This document shows positions 40,328 to 48,702 of a DNA stretch of 64,000 bases, one piece after another. Each line of letters starts with the position of its first letter. Position 1 is the stretch's first letter. Below the pieces are notes generated by a model. It saw only the letters and a program-made list of their open reading frames with translations. It did no database searches and was not told the origin of the DNA. The translations under genes and the position numbers were made by a program. The stretch is from Lewinellaceae bacterium (GTDB lineage Bacteria; Bacteroidota; Bacteroidia; Chitinophagales; Saprospiraceae). The DNA is taken from NCBI GenBank assembly GCA_020636095.1, contig JACJYN010000010.1, positions 124,001-188,000 of the forward strand, read 5' to 3'.

Positions 40328-41119
40328 TTATTGGTATCGGATAAGGCGCTGGCGCAGGCGAAAGCCCTTTTCTGCCCGTTCCTCCCAGGGTATCGATTTA
40401 CACCCTTCATTCCCCGTATCTCCATCGCAACAAACCTGGCATGAAGTATCCAGGATAAACAACTCGCGGTACGCCAATCCTACTCCCCGGGCGTATTGTT
40501 CGGTTGCCAACCGCAATTCCAGAACATTATTGAGGTAGCGGTTATCTGCGTTCTGGACCGTCACCACGTCATCCAATTCAAGGCTTCCGATGGTTGCGGG
40601 TTGTCCTGCCTCCAAAATGCGGTACTGCCATCCCTTGAACATCCGAATACTTTCACCGGCGACAAAAACATCCCTGGTATCATCAAAAAAAGCATTCCCA
40701 TCCCAAAATTGGCCGGCCCTCGCCGGGAAAGCCAGCTTGGTAAACCGAAGATTGTCCTCGGTGCGGGTGGCGCGCTGCTCATTCCGGGAGAGGGTAAGCA
40801 CCTTTTCGATCTGCCAGGCCAGGGTATCGCTGCGCCGGTAATAGCGCTCTACGCGATACAACACCTCGCCGGTATTATCGAGCAAGGTATCTACCACTGA
40901 TTCCCGAATGAAGGTTCGAAAACTGTCGACAGCAGTGCCTCCAACCACAGGGTCATAGATGATGGAATCCACCTCGTATTCCCAACTACGGCCTACCTCG
41001 AGTGGAAAGTAATCGTAGCCAAAGTCATCGATGCTGGTATCCTCTATTTCGCTTTTGTTACAGGCGAAAAAAAGGGCGGAAGCTGCTGTCAGAAAGAAGA
41101 TAAACGATCTTATCTGCAT
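40328..41119 (-). CDS. hypothetical lipoprotein, 263 residues
   Basis: A lipoprotein signal peptide ends at Cys20 ('SALFFAC-NKSE'), so the mature protein is lipid-anchored. The rest is a beta-rich domain ('YFPLEVGRSWEYEVDSIIYDPV', 'GQFWDGNAFFDDTRDVFV', 'YARGVGLAYRELFILDTSCQVCC'), resembling the many uncharacterised Bacteroidota lipoproteins with a 'YxPLxxGxxWxY' opening. No enzyme motif is visible. It lies between mnmA and rimM on one strand, possibly in one operon. Confidence 0.78.
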   Translation of the reverse strand: MQIRSFIFFLTAASALFFACNKSEIEDTSIDDFGYDYFPLEVGRSWEYEVDSIIYDPVVGGTAVDSFRTFIRESVVDTLLDNTGEVLYRVERYYRRSDTLAWQIEKVLTLSRNEQRATRTEDNLRFTKLAFPARAGQFWDGNAFFDDTRDVFVAGESIRMFKGWQYRILEAGQPATIGSLELDDVVTVQNADNRYLNNVLELRLATEQYARGVGLAYRELFILDTSCQVCCDGDTGNEGCKSIPWEERAEKGFRLRQRLIRYQ

Positions 41120-41130
41120 AAAGATGGAAA

Positions 41131-42240
41131 TTAATTCTTCCCGTTTAGAGAACCGCTGAGAATGATGCCGCCGCCGATCACATCATCGCCTTCGTAAAAA
41201 ACGGCGGACTGCCCTGGGGCCACGCCCCGGACGTTGGCCAGGAATTCCACCTGCACCTTGTCGCCCTGCTGGTTCAGCCGGCTCAGGGCGCCGTTGTCCT
41301 TGTACCGGATTTTCGTAACGGCTTCCATGTCTTGTGGCAATTCCGGGTATTTCATCAGGTTGGCCTGCCCAACCGACATACCGTTGCGCACCAGTTCATC
41401 GACATGGCCCAGGACAACGGTATTCGATTCCGGGCGTATCTCGGTCACATACATGGGCTCGCCGAAGGCAACGCCCAGGCCTTTGCGCTGGCCCACTGTA
41501 TAAAAAGGATATCCTCTATGGCGGCCGATCACCTCGCCGCTGGTATTGACGAAAGCGCCGCCGTCGACCTGCTCTTCCAGGCCGTCAACCCGGCGCTTCA
41601 GAAAGCCCCGGTAGTCATTATCCGGCACAAAGCAAATCTCATAGCTCTCCGCTTTTTTTGAAAGGTCGGTATAGCCCCAATCCGCCGCCATTTGGCGCAC
41701 CTCGGGCTTGGTGTAGCCCCCCAGGGGAAACTGGCTGCGCCGCAGGCACTCCTGGCTCAGGCCCCAAAGGACGTACGACTGGTCCTTATGGTCGTCCTTG
41801 GCGCGGGATACATAACGGCGCCCGTTCAGTTCCTGGATTCTGGCGTAGTGGCCGGTGGCGATAAATTCACAATCCAGCGCGTCCGCTCTTTTGAGCAGGG
41901 CGTTCCACTTGATGTGTGTATTGCAAAGCACGCAGGGGTTGGGCGTGCGGCCCGCCATATACTCATCGACAAAATTATCGATGACGTAATCTCCAAATTC
42001 TTCTCTGATATCGATGATGAAATGATGAAAGCCGACGTCTACCGCCACCTGGCGGGCATCGTTGATGGAATCGAGGCTGCAACAACCCGTTTCCTTGGTG
42101 GAGCCCCCCGAGTTGGCGTAATCCCAGGTCTTCATTGTAATACCTATCACCTCATAGCCTTGCTCGTGAAGCATCATAGCGGTCACTGTGCTATCGATCC
42201 CTCCACTCATCGCAACCAAAACTCTGCCTTTCTTACTCAT
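41131..42240 (-). CDS. mnmA: tRNA-specific 2-thiouridylase MnmA
   Basis: A 369-residue enzyme that makes the 2-thio group of s2U34 in Lys, Glu and Gln tRNAs. I place the start at the ATG 42238-42240, giving 'MSKKGRVLVAMSGGIDSTVTAMMLHEQGYEVIGITMK' with the PP-loop SGGIDS. The catalytic cysteines are in 'NPCVLCNTHIKW' and 'YEICFVPDNDYRGFL', and 'ATGHYARI' and 'KDQSYVLWGL' are further family blocks. An upstream in-frame start at 42294 would add a poor N-terminus. A divergent promoter pair separates it from rlpA. Confidence 0.96.
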   Translation of the reverse strand: MSKKGRVLVAMSGGIDSTVTAMMLHEQGYEVIGITMKTWDYANSGGSTKETGCCSLDSINDARQVAVDVGFHHFIIDIREEFGDYVIDNFVDEYMAGRTPNPCVLCNTHIKWNALLKRADALDCEFIATGHYARIQELNGRRYVSRAKDDHKDQSYVLWGLSQECLRRSQFPLGGYTKPEVRQMAADWGYTDLSKKAESYEICFVPDNDYRGFLKRRVDGLEEQVDGGAFVNTSGEVIGRHRGYPFYTVGQRKGLGVAFGEPMYVTEIRPESNTVVLGHVDELVRNGMSVGQANLMKYPELPQDMEAVTKIRYKDNGALSRLNQQGDKVQVEFLANVRGVAPGQSAVFYEGDDVIGGGIILSGSLNGKN

Positions 42241-42261
42241 GCAACTGCTGGTTTTTTTTTG

Positions 42262-42293
42262 CAAAAATACAAATTTTGCGCCCCTTTGGTTCA
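42262..42293 (-). promoter_or_regulatory. candidate promoter of mnmA
   Basis: On the minus strand TTG (42291-42293) is followed after 21 nt by TATTTTTG (42262-42269), a good match to the Bacteroidota TTTG/TAnnTTTG pattern. The mnmA ATG is 22 bp further on. Confidence 0.5.
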
Positions 42294-42312
42294 ATGCGCC
42301 TGGTCTAATCCC

Positions 42313-42320
42313 TATATTTG
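42313..42320 (+). promoter_or_regulatory. candidate -7 box of rlpA
   Basis: TATATTTG lies 77 bp before the rlpA ATG. A TTTG at 42286-42289 is 23 nt upstream. Confidence 0.4.
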
Positions 42321-42396
42321 GAACTTACAATGAATAATCTATGGATACCCGTCGTTCAATTTGATATGATATCCATTGTCCAAAAACGAAACGATC

Positions 42397-43278
42397 ATGA
42401 GAAATGTCTTCACAAAATGCCTTTTTGCCGCCCTCTTTCTCTTTGTCGCCTCCTCCGCAATGGCGCAGGACAATGAGGAATGGGGCCTGGCGTCCTACTA
42501 TTCCGATGATTTCCAGGGGAGAGAAACAGCTTATGGAATTGTCTATGACAAAGACAAGTTGACAGCGGCTCACAAGCGCCACCCTGCCGGCACCAAGCTG
42601 AAGGTTACCCGGCTCGATAACAACAAGACGGTCACCGTTACCGTTATCGACAAAGGCCCATACATCAAGGGCCGGGTGGTAGACCTGTCTATGGCCGCCG
42701 CCAAACAGCTTGGTATCGTACAGGACGGCGTGGCGGAAGTGAAAATTGAAGTCGTAGGCCGTTCCAGCGTTAAGCCTGAAACCCCAAATAAGCGGGAGGA
42801 TGTGGCAACTACTCCTACCCCGACTCCTTCTAAACCGGCTACCTCTACCCCGACTAAACCCGTCAACCCAGCATCAGCTTATAACAATGCGGAAACTTCC
42901 AGCCGGATCGCCACAACCCAGGAAAAAAGCCCCGGCGGCCGCTACGTTCCGGCCGATAAGCGCCGCCTGGTTGGCAAAGAGTTTCAAAAATACGGATTGT
43001 ACCGGATTGTCCTCGAACAGCCGGGAGGCAAAGGCTACGGCGTACAGGTGGCTTCTCTGGAGAACTACGAAAACGTGTTCCGCCAGGTAGCGGACCTGCA
43101 GGCCAAATGGTTCGATAACATCCTTATCAGCATAGAACCCAGCTTTGAGCAACCGATTTACAAGGTCATCCTGGGGCCCTTTGATACCGAATCCGCTGCC
43201 GACAACTATCGCAAAAACCTGGCCTCCAAACAAAAGATTAAAGGCTTCGTGGTGAACCTTTCGGAGATACAGTATTGA
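42397..43278 (+). CDS. RlpA-like septal ring protein with SPOR domain
   Basis: A 293-residue exported protein. The ATG at 42397 is chosen over the upstream TTG 42376 because it places the signal peptide ('FTKCLFAALFLFVASSAMA') at the N-terminus. The double-psi beta-barrel is clear in 'EWGLASYYSDDFQGRETAYGIVYDKDKLTAAHKRHPAGTKLKVTRLDNNKTVTVTVIDKGPYIKGRVVDLSMAAAKQLG'; the catalytic Asp of RlpA lytic transglycosylases is in 'DKGP' or 'DLS'. A Thr/Pro-rich linker follows. The C-terminal SPOR domain ('GKGYGVQVASLENYENVFRQVADLQ...IYKVILGPFDTESAADNYRKNL') would target septal peptidoglycan. Confidence 0.92.
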   Translation: MRNVFTKCLFAALFLFVASSAMAQDNEEWGLASYYSDDFQGRETAYGIVYDKDKLTAAHKRHPAGTKLKVTRLDNNKTVTVTVIDKGPYIKGRVVDLSMAAAKQLGIVQDGVAEVKIEVVGRSSVKPETPNKREDVATTPTPTPSKPATSTPTKPVNPASAYNNAETSSRIATTQEKSPGGRYVPADKRRLVGKEFQKYGLYRIVLEQPGGKGYGVQVASLENYENVFRQVADLQAKWFDNILISIEPSFEQPIYKVILGPFDTESAADNYRKNLASKQKIKGFVVNLSEIQY

Positions 43279-43353
43279 GGGAGTGAGCGGTGAGCGGTGA
43301 GCGGTGAGGAGTGAGCGGTGAGCAGTGGCTCATCACTCATTACTCATCCTCCC
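43279..43353 (+). repeat. short tandem repeat of 'gagcggt' between convergent genes
   Basis: Units of 'gagcggt' with a 'gaggagt' variant are repeated about six times after rlpA, followed by 'actcattactcatcctccct'. No terminator is obvious. Confidence 0.6.
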
Positions 43354-44004
43354 TCATTCAACCACCACCTTGCCGGCTACCGGGTTGAGTTGTTCGATTT
43401 CTTCATTGATATTGACCACCTCGAAAGGAGTGGGTTGCTCAATGAAACGGATGGCGCTGCTCTGTCCGGAAGCTCCAATGGCTTTGAAGCAAACCTCATA
43501 GATGGTGCTGCCATCGGAAATAGTGGTTGATTGCAAGGCGTCGTTGATCCAAACGAAAGGTAAAAGGCCCTCCTTTACGCGGTTGAAGCCAAAGTCCGCC
43601 TGGTCGAGGTAAGGAAGCCCTGGCTTGTCTACACCTTTGAATTCCAGCACTTTGGCATCCCAGGCAAGGGTGTATTGCATGGCGATCAGATTGACAAAGC
43701 CCTTCACCTGGATAGGGACGCAAAGATCGGCTCCAGGCCGGGCTTGCCCGTCCCGGGCGATGATGGTGAGCTGGTCCTGGCTCCGGGGTGGTTCAAAGGC
43801 GGGGATAGAACCAACCACCGGCTCGGCATCCTGTTTCCGGGCAGAGGCTTGTGCGGTTGACGCGGGTTGGGCCGGTTGCTCCGTTTCTGGCGCCAAAGCG
43901 GCCGGTTGCTCCACTTGGCCAGTACTCCCGGCGCTATCTTTTGGTTCATTCTGGCAACTGAGCAGGCCACACAGAAAACATAGAAAGACAAAATAATTTT
44001 TCAT
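43354..44004 (-). CDS. cohesin-domain lipoprotein
   Basis: A 216-residue lipoprotein starting at the ATG 44002-44004, with a signal ending at Cys ('FLCFLCGLLSC-QNEPKD'). A low-complexity Ala/Gln/Pro linker runs to about residue 85. The rest is a type I cohesin-like beta-sandwich: 'RPGADLCVPIQVKGFVNLIAMQYTLAWDAKVLEFKGVDKP', then 'VWINDALQSTTISDGSTIYEVCFKAIG'. Cohesins bind dockerins, and a dockerin-like module occurs in the 1,897-residue protein in this window, so a surface partnership is possible but untested. Confidence 0.85.
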   Translation of the reverse strand: MKNYFVFLCFLCGLLSCQNEPKDSAGSTGQVEQPAALAPETEQPAQPASTAQASARKQDAEPVVGSIPAFEPPRSQDQLTIIARDGQARPGADLCVPIQVKGFVNLIAMQYTLAWDAKVLEFKGVDKPGLPYLDQADFGFNRVKEGLLPFVWINDALQSTTISDGSTIYEVCFKAIGASGQSSAIRFIEQPTPFEVVNINEEIEQLNPVAGKVVVE

Positions 44005-44095
44005 GGGCAGTTTTGCCTGCAAAGGTAGGGATATTAATGAAATGAAGATATCCAAAAACCTATGTGGTTTGACCACAGAAGCTTACACAAGTTGC

Positions 44096-44128
44096 TTTGT
44101 TCATCTTTCGCAAAAAGTATTAATTTTG
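44096..44128 (+). promoter_or_regulatory. strong candidate promoter of the OmpA-family gene
   Basis: TTTG (44096-44099) is followed after 21 nt by TAATTTTG (44121-44128), an excellent Bacteroidota-type match, 44 bp before the start codon. Confidence 0.6.
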
Positions 44129-44172
44129 CTACATTGCATTATTGCTATTACCTCAACAACCATTGAATTGCT

Positions 44173-45165
44173 ATGAAGCAGCACGCTCTTATCCTATTCT
44201 TTGCCCTGGCTTTTTTTTCCAGCTGTGTTACCCAGAAAGAATACCAGGAACTGGAAGAACAGAAAAAGTATTACGAAACAGAGGCTCAGACCGCTGATTC
44301 TCTGCGCAATGAGTACAATAAACTCGCTGAAGAAAACCGGCAGATAGGGATTGAATTTCGGAATACCCGCCTCGACCTCGAGCAGTATGTAGTAACCAAC
44401 AAAAGCTTACAGAATAGTTATATGGCTTTGCTCGAACGGGTGGAAGGGCTCAAGAAAGACCGCAATGAGCTGGATATAACCGCTTCTTACGAAAAATATA
44501 ACCTGGAACGCCAGCTTTCCGGCCAACAGATCGACCTGGACCAAAGCCGGAAGCGGCAGGAAGGCCTGGAGTATGAGCTTTACCAAAAAGATACCCGCCT
44601 CAATACCATAGAATACGATTACACCAATGTTAAAGGCGCTTTGCAGGAAAGAAATATCCGCATCCAGGAACTGGAACAAATGCTGGATGTCAAAGAAGAA
44701 AACATGAAGGACGTCCGGGCCGGCCTCAATACCCTGGCCAGCCGCTTCTCCACCGGAGACCTTTCTATTGAAGAACGGAATGGGAAGTTGTACCTTTCGC
44801 TGAGTTCCAACCTGCTGTTCCCCAGTGGAAGCACCCGAATCGATTCGGAGGGGCAACGCGCCCTGCGCGAACTGGCCAACGCCCTCAAATCGAACCCCGA
44901 TATCGATATCCAGGTGGAGGGCCATACCGATTCTGACGGCGACGCGCTCGCCAACTGGAACCTCAGCGTAGACCGTGCCGTTGCAGTGACCAACCTCCTG
45001 GTTTCCAACGGGGTCAACCCCGAACGGATCACAGCAGCCGGGCGTGGCGAATACCTGCCCAAAGCGCCCAATAATACGTCCTTTGGCAAATCGCTCAACC
45101 GGAGAACGGAGATTATCATCTCTCCTAAACTCGATGAACTCTATCAGTATTTAGGCGGCCAGTAG
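44173..45165 (+). CDS. OmpA-family lipoprotein with coiled coil
   Basis: A 330-residue protein. The signal peptide ends at Cys18 ('ALAFFSSC-VTQKEY'), so it is lipid-anchored. Residues 22-190 form a long coiled coil ('YQELEEQKKYYETEAQTADSLRNEYNKLAEENRQ', 'LEYELYQKDTRLNTIEYDY'). The C-terminal OmpA domain ('LLFPSGSTRIDSEGQRALRELANALKSNPDIDIQVEGHTDSDGDALANWNLSVDRAVAVTNLLVSNGVNPERITAAGRGEYLP') carries the peptidoglycan-binding Asp and Arg residues. It would tether the outer membrane to peptidoglycan. A 13-bp inverted repeat overlaps its stop codon and runs into the next intergenic region. Confidence 0.93.
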   Translation: MKQHALILFFALAFFSSCVTQKEYQELEEQKKYYETEAQTADSLRNEYNKLAEENRQIGIEFRNTRLDLEQYVVTNKSLQNSYMALLERVEGLKKDRNELDITASYEKYNLERQLSGQQIDLDQSRKRQEGLEYELYQKDTRLNTIEYDYTNVKGALQERNIRIQELEQMLDVKEENMKDVRAGLNTLASRFSTGDLSIEERNGKLYLSLSSNLLFPSGSTRIDSEGQRALRELANALKSNPDIDIQVEGHTDSDGDALANWNLSVDRAVAVTNLLVSNGVNPERITAAGRGEYLPKAPNNTSFGKSLNRRTEIIISPKLDELYQYLGGQ

Positions 45166-45235
45166 GGGGATGGGGGCTGTTGTTTGTTGTTCGTTGAACG
45201 GCCAACAACGATCCACTGACAACCATCCCCCTACT
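45161..45235 (+). repeat. hairpin spanning the OmpA-gene stop codon
   Basis: AGTAGGGGGATGG (45161-45173) pairs perfectly with CCATCCCCCTACT (45223-45235), with further weak TTGTT/AACAA pairing inside. No T-tract follows, so a classical terminator is not indicated. Confidence 0.55.
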
Positions 45236-45256
45236 TCCATCCAAAACCAACCTCCC

Positions 45257-46417
45257 ATGCAAAGGTGGCTGTTTCTCTTGTTTATGGCCCTGAGTGTGCC
45301 TTCCTTTTCTCAGCAACGCTGTGCCAGCCGGCAGCCTTTCACAACGGCGAGTCCCGCCGCCGCCGAAAGCCGGAGCCTCATCACCATTCCCCTGGTTGTG
45401 CACATCGTCTGGTATGAGCCGGAAGAGAATCTCTCCGATGCACAGATACAATCGCAGGCAGCTGTGTTGAACCAGGACTTTCGGGCGCTGAACAGCGAAA
45501 TAGCCAGCGTACCGGGCCCATTCGCCGGAGATGTGGCCGACATGGAGATCGAATTCTGCCTGGTGGCGGTTACCCGCACACAGACTTCCTTTCCCAACAT
45601 CGCCAACCTCTATTCGGGTGGACGGCGGAGGGCCTGTCATACCAGCCTGGGAGGCCACGACGCCCTGGATCCGGAACACTACCTCAACGTCTGGGTCAGC
45701 GCTCGCAATGACGGCGCATGCGGGGAAGGAACCTTCCCGGATGACCCGCAGGCGCCCGCAGAGGAACAGGGTATCTTCATCCGTCCCGATTGTTTCGGAA
45801 CAACGGGAACTGCCGCCGCCCCCTTCAACCTGGGGCGGACCACCACCCACGAGATCGGCCACTACCTCAACCTCAAGCACCTGTGGGGCGAAGGGTTGGA
45901 AGACCCGTTTTGTCAATCGGACGACATGGTGGAAGACACCGAAGAGCAAGCCTATAGCTATTCGGAGTTTATCGGTGGGAACTGCCCCGTACACCCGTCC
46001 TTCTCCTGCGGTACAGCCGATATGTTCATGAACTTTATGAACCTGCCCGCTGACCGCTGTATGTCTATGTTTACCCATGGGCAGAAAGCGCGCGCCAGAG
46101 CCGCGATACAGGCTTTCCGGCCAGGCCTGCTCGAAGCCTCCTGCCTGCCGGTAGCCATCGAAGCAGAGCCGGCAAATGAGGAAGGCCCCGCCTTGCTTTA
46201 CAACCCTGCTTCTGCCGAAATAGCCCTGCTCCTGCCCCGAAAAGATAAATACGAGATCGCAATTTTTGATGCTGCCGGCCGTTTAGTATTCAGAAACCCC
46301 AACGCTTTCGGTACGCCTCACTATATTCCTTCAGAATTATTCATTAATGGAATCTATTATATAAAAATCAGGAATGGAAGAAAAATACACGTTAAAAAGC
46401 TTATTATTGCCAGGTGA
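45257..46417 (+). CDS. M43 (pappalysin-like) zinc metalloprotease with T9SS tail
   Basis: A 386-residue secreted protease starting at ATG 45257, with a signal peptide ending near 'VPSFSQ'. The zinc-binding motif 'TTHEIGHYLNLKHLWGEG' (HExxHxxxxxH) and the Met-turn region 'MFMNFMNLPADRCMSMFTHGQKARARAAI' identify family M43. Upstream, 'IPLVVHIVWYEPEENLSDAQIQSQAAVLNQDFRALNSE' is the conserved pro/N-domain block. The last 70 residues ('LLPRKDKYEIAIFDAAGRLVFRNPNAFGTPHYIPSELFINGIYYIKIRNGRKIHVKKLIIAR') are a T9SS sorting domain. The upstream in-frame codon at 45170 lacks a signal-like start. Confidence 0.93.
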   Translation: MQRWLFLLFMALSVPSFSQQRCASRQPFTTASPAAAESRSLITIPLVVHIVWYEPEENLSDAQIQSQAAVLNQDFRALNSEIASVPGPFAGDVADMEIEFCLVAVTRTQTSFPNIANLYSGGRRRACHTSLGGHDALDPEHYLNVWVSARNDGACGEGTFPDDPQAPAEEQGIFIRPDCFGTTGTAAAPFNLGRTTTHEIGHYLNLKHLWGEGLEDPFCQSDDMVEDTEEQAYSYSEFIGGNCPVHPSFSCGTADMFMNFMNLPADRCMSMFTHGQKARARAAIQAFRPGLLEASCLPVAIEAEPANEEGPALLYNPASAEIALLLPRKDKYEIAIFDAAGRLVFRNPNAFGTPHYIPSELFINGIYYIKIRNGRKIHVKKLIIAR

Positions 46418-46480
46418 CCGGCTGGCAGAATGAATAATTTCTTCGCCCTTATGTAACCAATGGAAAAGCTTACATTATGA

Positions 46481-47353
46481 ATGGGCAATCACACATACAA
46501 ACCACGCTTAAACCAAACCTTGTTCCTGATGAGTATTAATCATCTTATGCCCCCCAGGATACTGGGCCTCTTTTTAGTTTCCTTTGTTGCAATCGCCTTT
46601 ATGTTCACCGGCTGTGGCGCCAGCGCCAACATGAGCCTCAACAACATGGATAAGGTCATTGAAATGACGAAGGGCCCCTGCTACGGCCGTTGTCCTGTTT
46701 TCACCCTCACTGTCTACGACAAAGGCATCGTCAGCTACAAAGGAGAACGATATACCGACCGTCTTGGCACTTATGTGAAAAAGTTGGAGAAGGAAGAGAT
46801 GGAACGCCTGCTGCGCGAATTCAAAAACGCCAACCTGTGGCAGTATAAAGACGCCTACAGAGGCCGGATTCCGGATATGCAAAGCGTCTCTATCAGCTAC
46901 TATGAGGGAAGCCGGAAGAAAACCGTGACCGGAAAAGAGATTCGCCCCAATTCGGTCAAGTGGCTGGAAAGCCTGCTCGACCAGATTGCCCAATCCAATA
47001 CCGGCTGGATTCAAAAAGAAGCGCCTCAAGATAATGTACCGGATTACCTCATCCCCAATGAACTGGTGGTTGAACTGTCTGAAGGGATTGATCCGGAAGA
47101 GTGGGCCAAAAGTTATGTACAGGCCGATATGTTGCTGGAAAAGCGCCTCAACGACACCGAATTCTGGGTCTTCTCTTTCGATGACGGGCTCATTACGCCG
47201 GACGTGATGCTCGAACAGGTGCGCATGGATGAAGACGTCATCAGCGCAGAGTTCAACAAACAAATCTACAACAAACTGAACAGTGAAGGGGACGGCAAGG
47301 ATGCCAAAAAGGACAGCACCGTAAAGCAGCAGGCAGCCAAACAACAATACTAA
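46481..47353 (+). CDS. DUF6438 domain lipoprotein
   Basis: A 290-residue protein whose hydrophobic segment ends at Cys ('FVAIAFMFTGC-GASANM'), suggesting a lipoprotein. A start nearer this segment (46532 or 46547) is more likely than 46481. The DUF6438 domain opens with 'VIEMTKGPCYGRCPVFTLTVYDKGIVSYKGERYTDRLGTYVKKL', and its function is unknown. The C-terminal half ('YLIPNELVVELSEGIDPEEWAKSYVQADMLLEKRLNDTEFWVFSFDDGLITPDVML') looks like a second beta-alpha domain. Its stop and the next start overlap as TAATG. Confidence 0.78.
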   Translation: MGNHTYKPRLNQTLFLMSINHLMPPRILGLFLVSFVAIAFMFTGCGASANMSLNNMDKVIEMTKGPCYGRCPVFTLTVYDKGIVSYKGERYTDRLGTYVKKLEKEEMERLLREFKNANLWQYKDAYRGRIPDMQSVSISYYEGSRKKTVTGKEIRPNSVKWLESLLDQIAQSNTGWIQKEAPQDNVPDYLIPNELVVELSEGIDPEEWAKSYVQADMLLEKRLNDTEFWVFSFDDGLITPDVMLEQVRMDEDVISAEFNKQIYNKLNSEGDGKDAKKDSTVKQQAAKQQY

Positions 47354-47847
47354 TGGGCCGGCGGAGTGAATACGCAATGCGTCCCATTCAACCGGGCGAC
47401 AATGAACAGGTCGCCCGGATCATCAGACGAGTCATGGCCGAGTTCGGCGCCGTCGGTGAAGGATATTCCATCATGGATGCTGAGGTGGATGCGATGTACG
47501 AAGCCTATCATAATCACCGATCCGCCTTTTTTGTAATTGAACGGCAAGCCGATGTTCTCGGCTGCGGTGGCATCGCCCCGCTGGCAGGAGGCGATGAGGA
47601 CACCTGCGAACTCAAAAAGATGTATTTTCTGCCAGAGTTGCGCGGCCAGGGATGGGGCAAACGCCTGTCGCTTCATTGCCTGGACGAGGCCCGTAAACTG
47701 GGGTACCGCCTCTGTTACCTGGAAACGGTAGCGCGCATGCAGCAAGCCAACCAATTGTACCAGCGCCTCGGCTTTCAAAAACTGGACACAGCACTGGGGC
47801 ACACCGGCCATTCCAGCTGCGAAACCTATTACGCCCTGGAACTCTGA
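47353..47847 (+). CDS. GNAT family N-acetyltransferase
   Basis: A 164-residue acetyltransferase; the ATG at 47386 ('MRPIQPGDNEQVARIIRRV') may be the true start. The acetyl-CoA-binding motif A is 'LKKMYFLPELRGQGWGKRLSLHCLDEARKLGYRLCYLET', and 'NQLYQRLGFQKLD' is motif B. The acceptor is unknown. It is translationally coupled to the DUF6438 gene by the TAATG overlap. Confidence 0.88.
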   Translation: MGRRSEYAMRPIQPGDNEQVARIIRRVMAEFGAVGEGYSIMDAEVDAMYEAYHNHRSAFFVIERQADVLGCGGIAPLAGGDEDTCELKKMYFLPELRGQGWGKRLSLHCLDEARKLGYRLCYLETVARMQQANQLYQRLGFQKLDTALGHTGHSSCETYYALEL

Positions 47848-47943
47848 TCTTCTTAGCTGACATTTCTCAACCCTTCTGCTGACCAGCATCATTTGTAAGC
47901 AAGAGCCGTATGCCTAGCTTTGAAAGAAGCAAAGCCTGAAACT

Positions 47944-48690
47944 ATGTCTCTATCGTTCAAACCGGTAGCTGTTTTAATGATAGCCGCCTTCCTTCTGATG
48001 GCCAACAGCTGCATCGTCATGGATGATGAAAGCGGCGCCTCTTCTTTTTGCCTGGAAGGGGAAGGGCAGATTGAAACGGCCCAAATTGAGCTGCCCCCCT
48101 TTACCGGTATAGAAGTCCGCAGCAATATTGAGGTCATTCTGGCTCAGGGGCCTGCCCAGGAGGTAGAGGCCAAAGGCTTCGCTAACCTGCTAGACGAACT
48201 CGTTCTGGAGGTCGCCGGCCAGGATTTGGAGATTCGATCCCGCCGCTGCATATCATCCGGAAGCCGCCCTCAACTCTTCATCACGATTCCTCAACTTGAT
48301 AGAATTGTCAATTCCAGTACGGCGTCCATTTTCAGTGACAACACTTTTGTGGCCACCAATTTAGAGGCTACAACCGCCGGCAGCGGCGATATAGATATCG
48401 CCGTCATTGCCGACGTGGTTAAAGCCAATATCAGCGGTTCGGGCAACCTGCGGCTGGAAGGGGAAGCCACCACCTTGAATGTAAAGATCACCGGCTCCGG
48501 AGATTTCAGAGGCTTTGGCCTGGCTGCCCTGTCCGCCAGCGTACTCATCTCCGGCTCGGGCGATGCCGAGGCTTTTGTCCAGGATTTTCTGGAAGCATCC
48601 ATCAGCGGCAGTGGCGATGTGTTCTTTAGAGGGGACCCTTTTTTGGAAGTTCGCCTTACGGGAACGGGCAAAGTCATTGACGCCAATTAA
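47944..48690 (+). CDS. DUF2807 (GIN domain) lipoprotein
   Basis: A 248-residue protein starting at ATG 47944 with a lipoprotein signal ('VLMIAAFLLMANSC-IVMDD'). The rest is a right-handed beta-helix typical of DUF2807, shown by repeats such as 'TTAGSGDIDIAV', 'NISGSGNLRLEGEATTLNVKITGSGDFRG' and 'ASISGSGDVFFRG'. These domains are common in Bacteroidota and have no known activity. An in-frame TTG at 47920 is less likely. The next gene starts 12 bp later, so they may form one transcript. Confidence 0.85.
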   Translation: MSLSFKPVAVLMIAAFLLMANSCIVMDDESGASSFCLEGEGQIETAQIELPPFTGIEVRSNIEVILAQGPAQEVEAKGFANLLDELVLEVAGQDLEIRSRRCISSGSRPQLFITIPQLDRIVNSSTASIFSDNTFVATNLEATTAGSGDIDIAVIADVVKANISGSGNLRLEGEATTLNVKITGSGDFRGFGLAALSASVLISGSGDAEAFVQDFLEASISGSGDVFFRGDPFLEVRLTGTGKVIDAN

Positions 48691-48702
48691 CAACCAAGCC
48701 CC

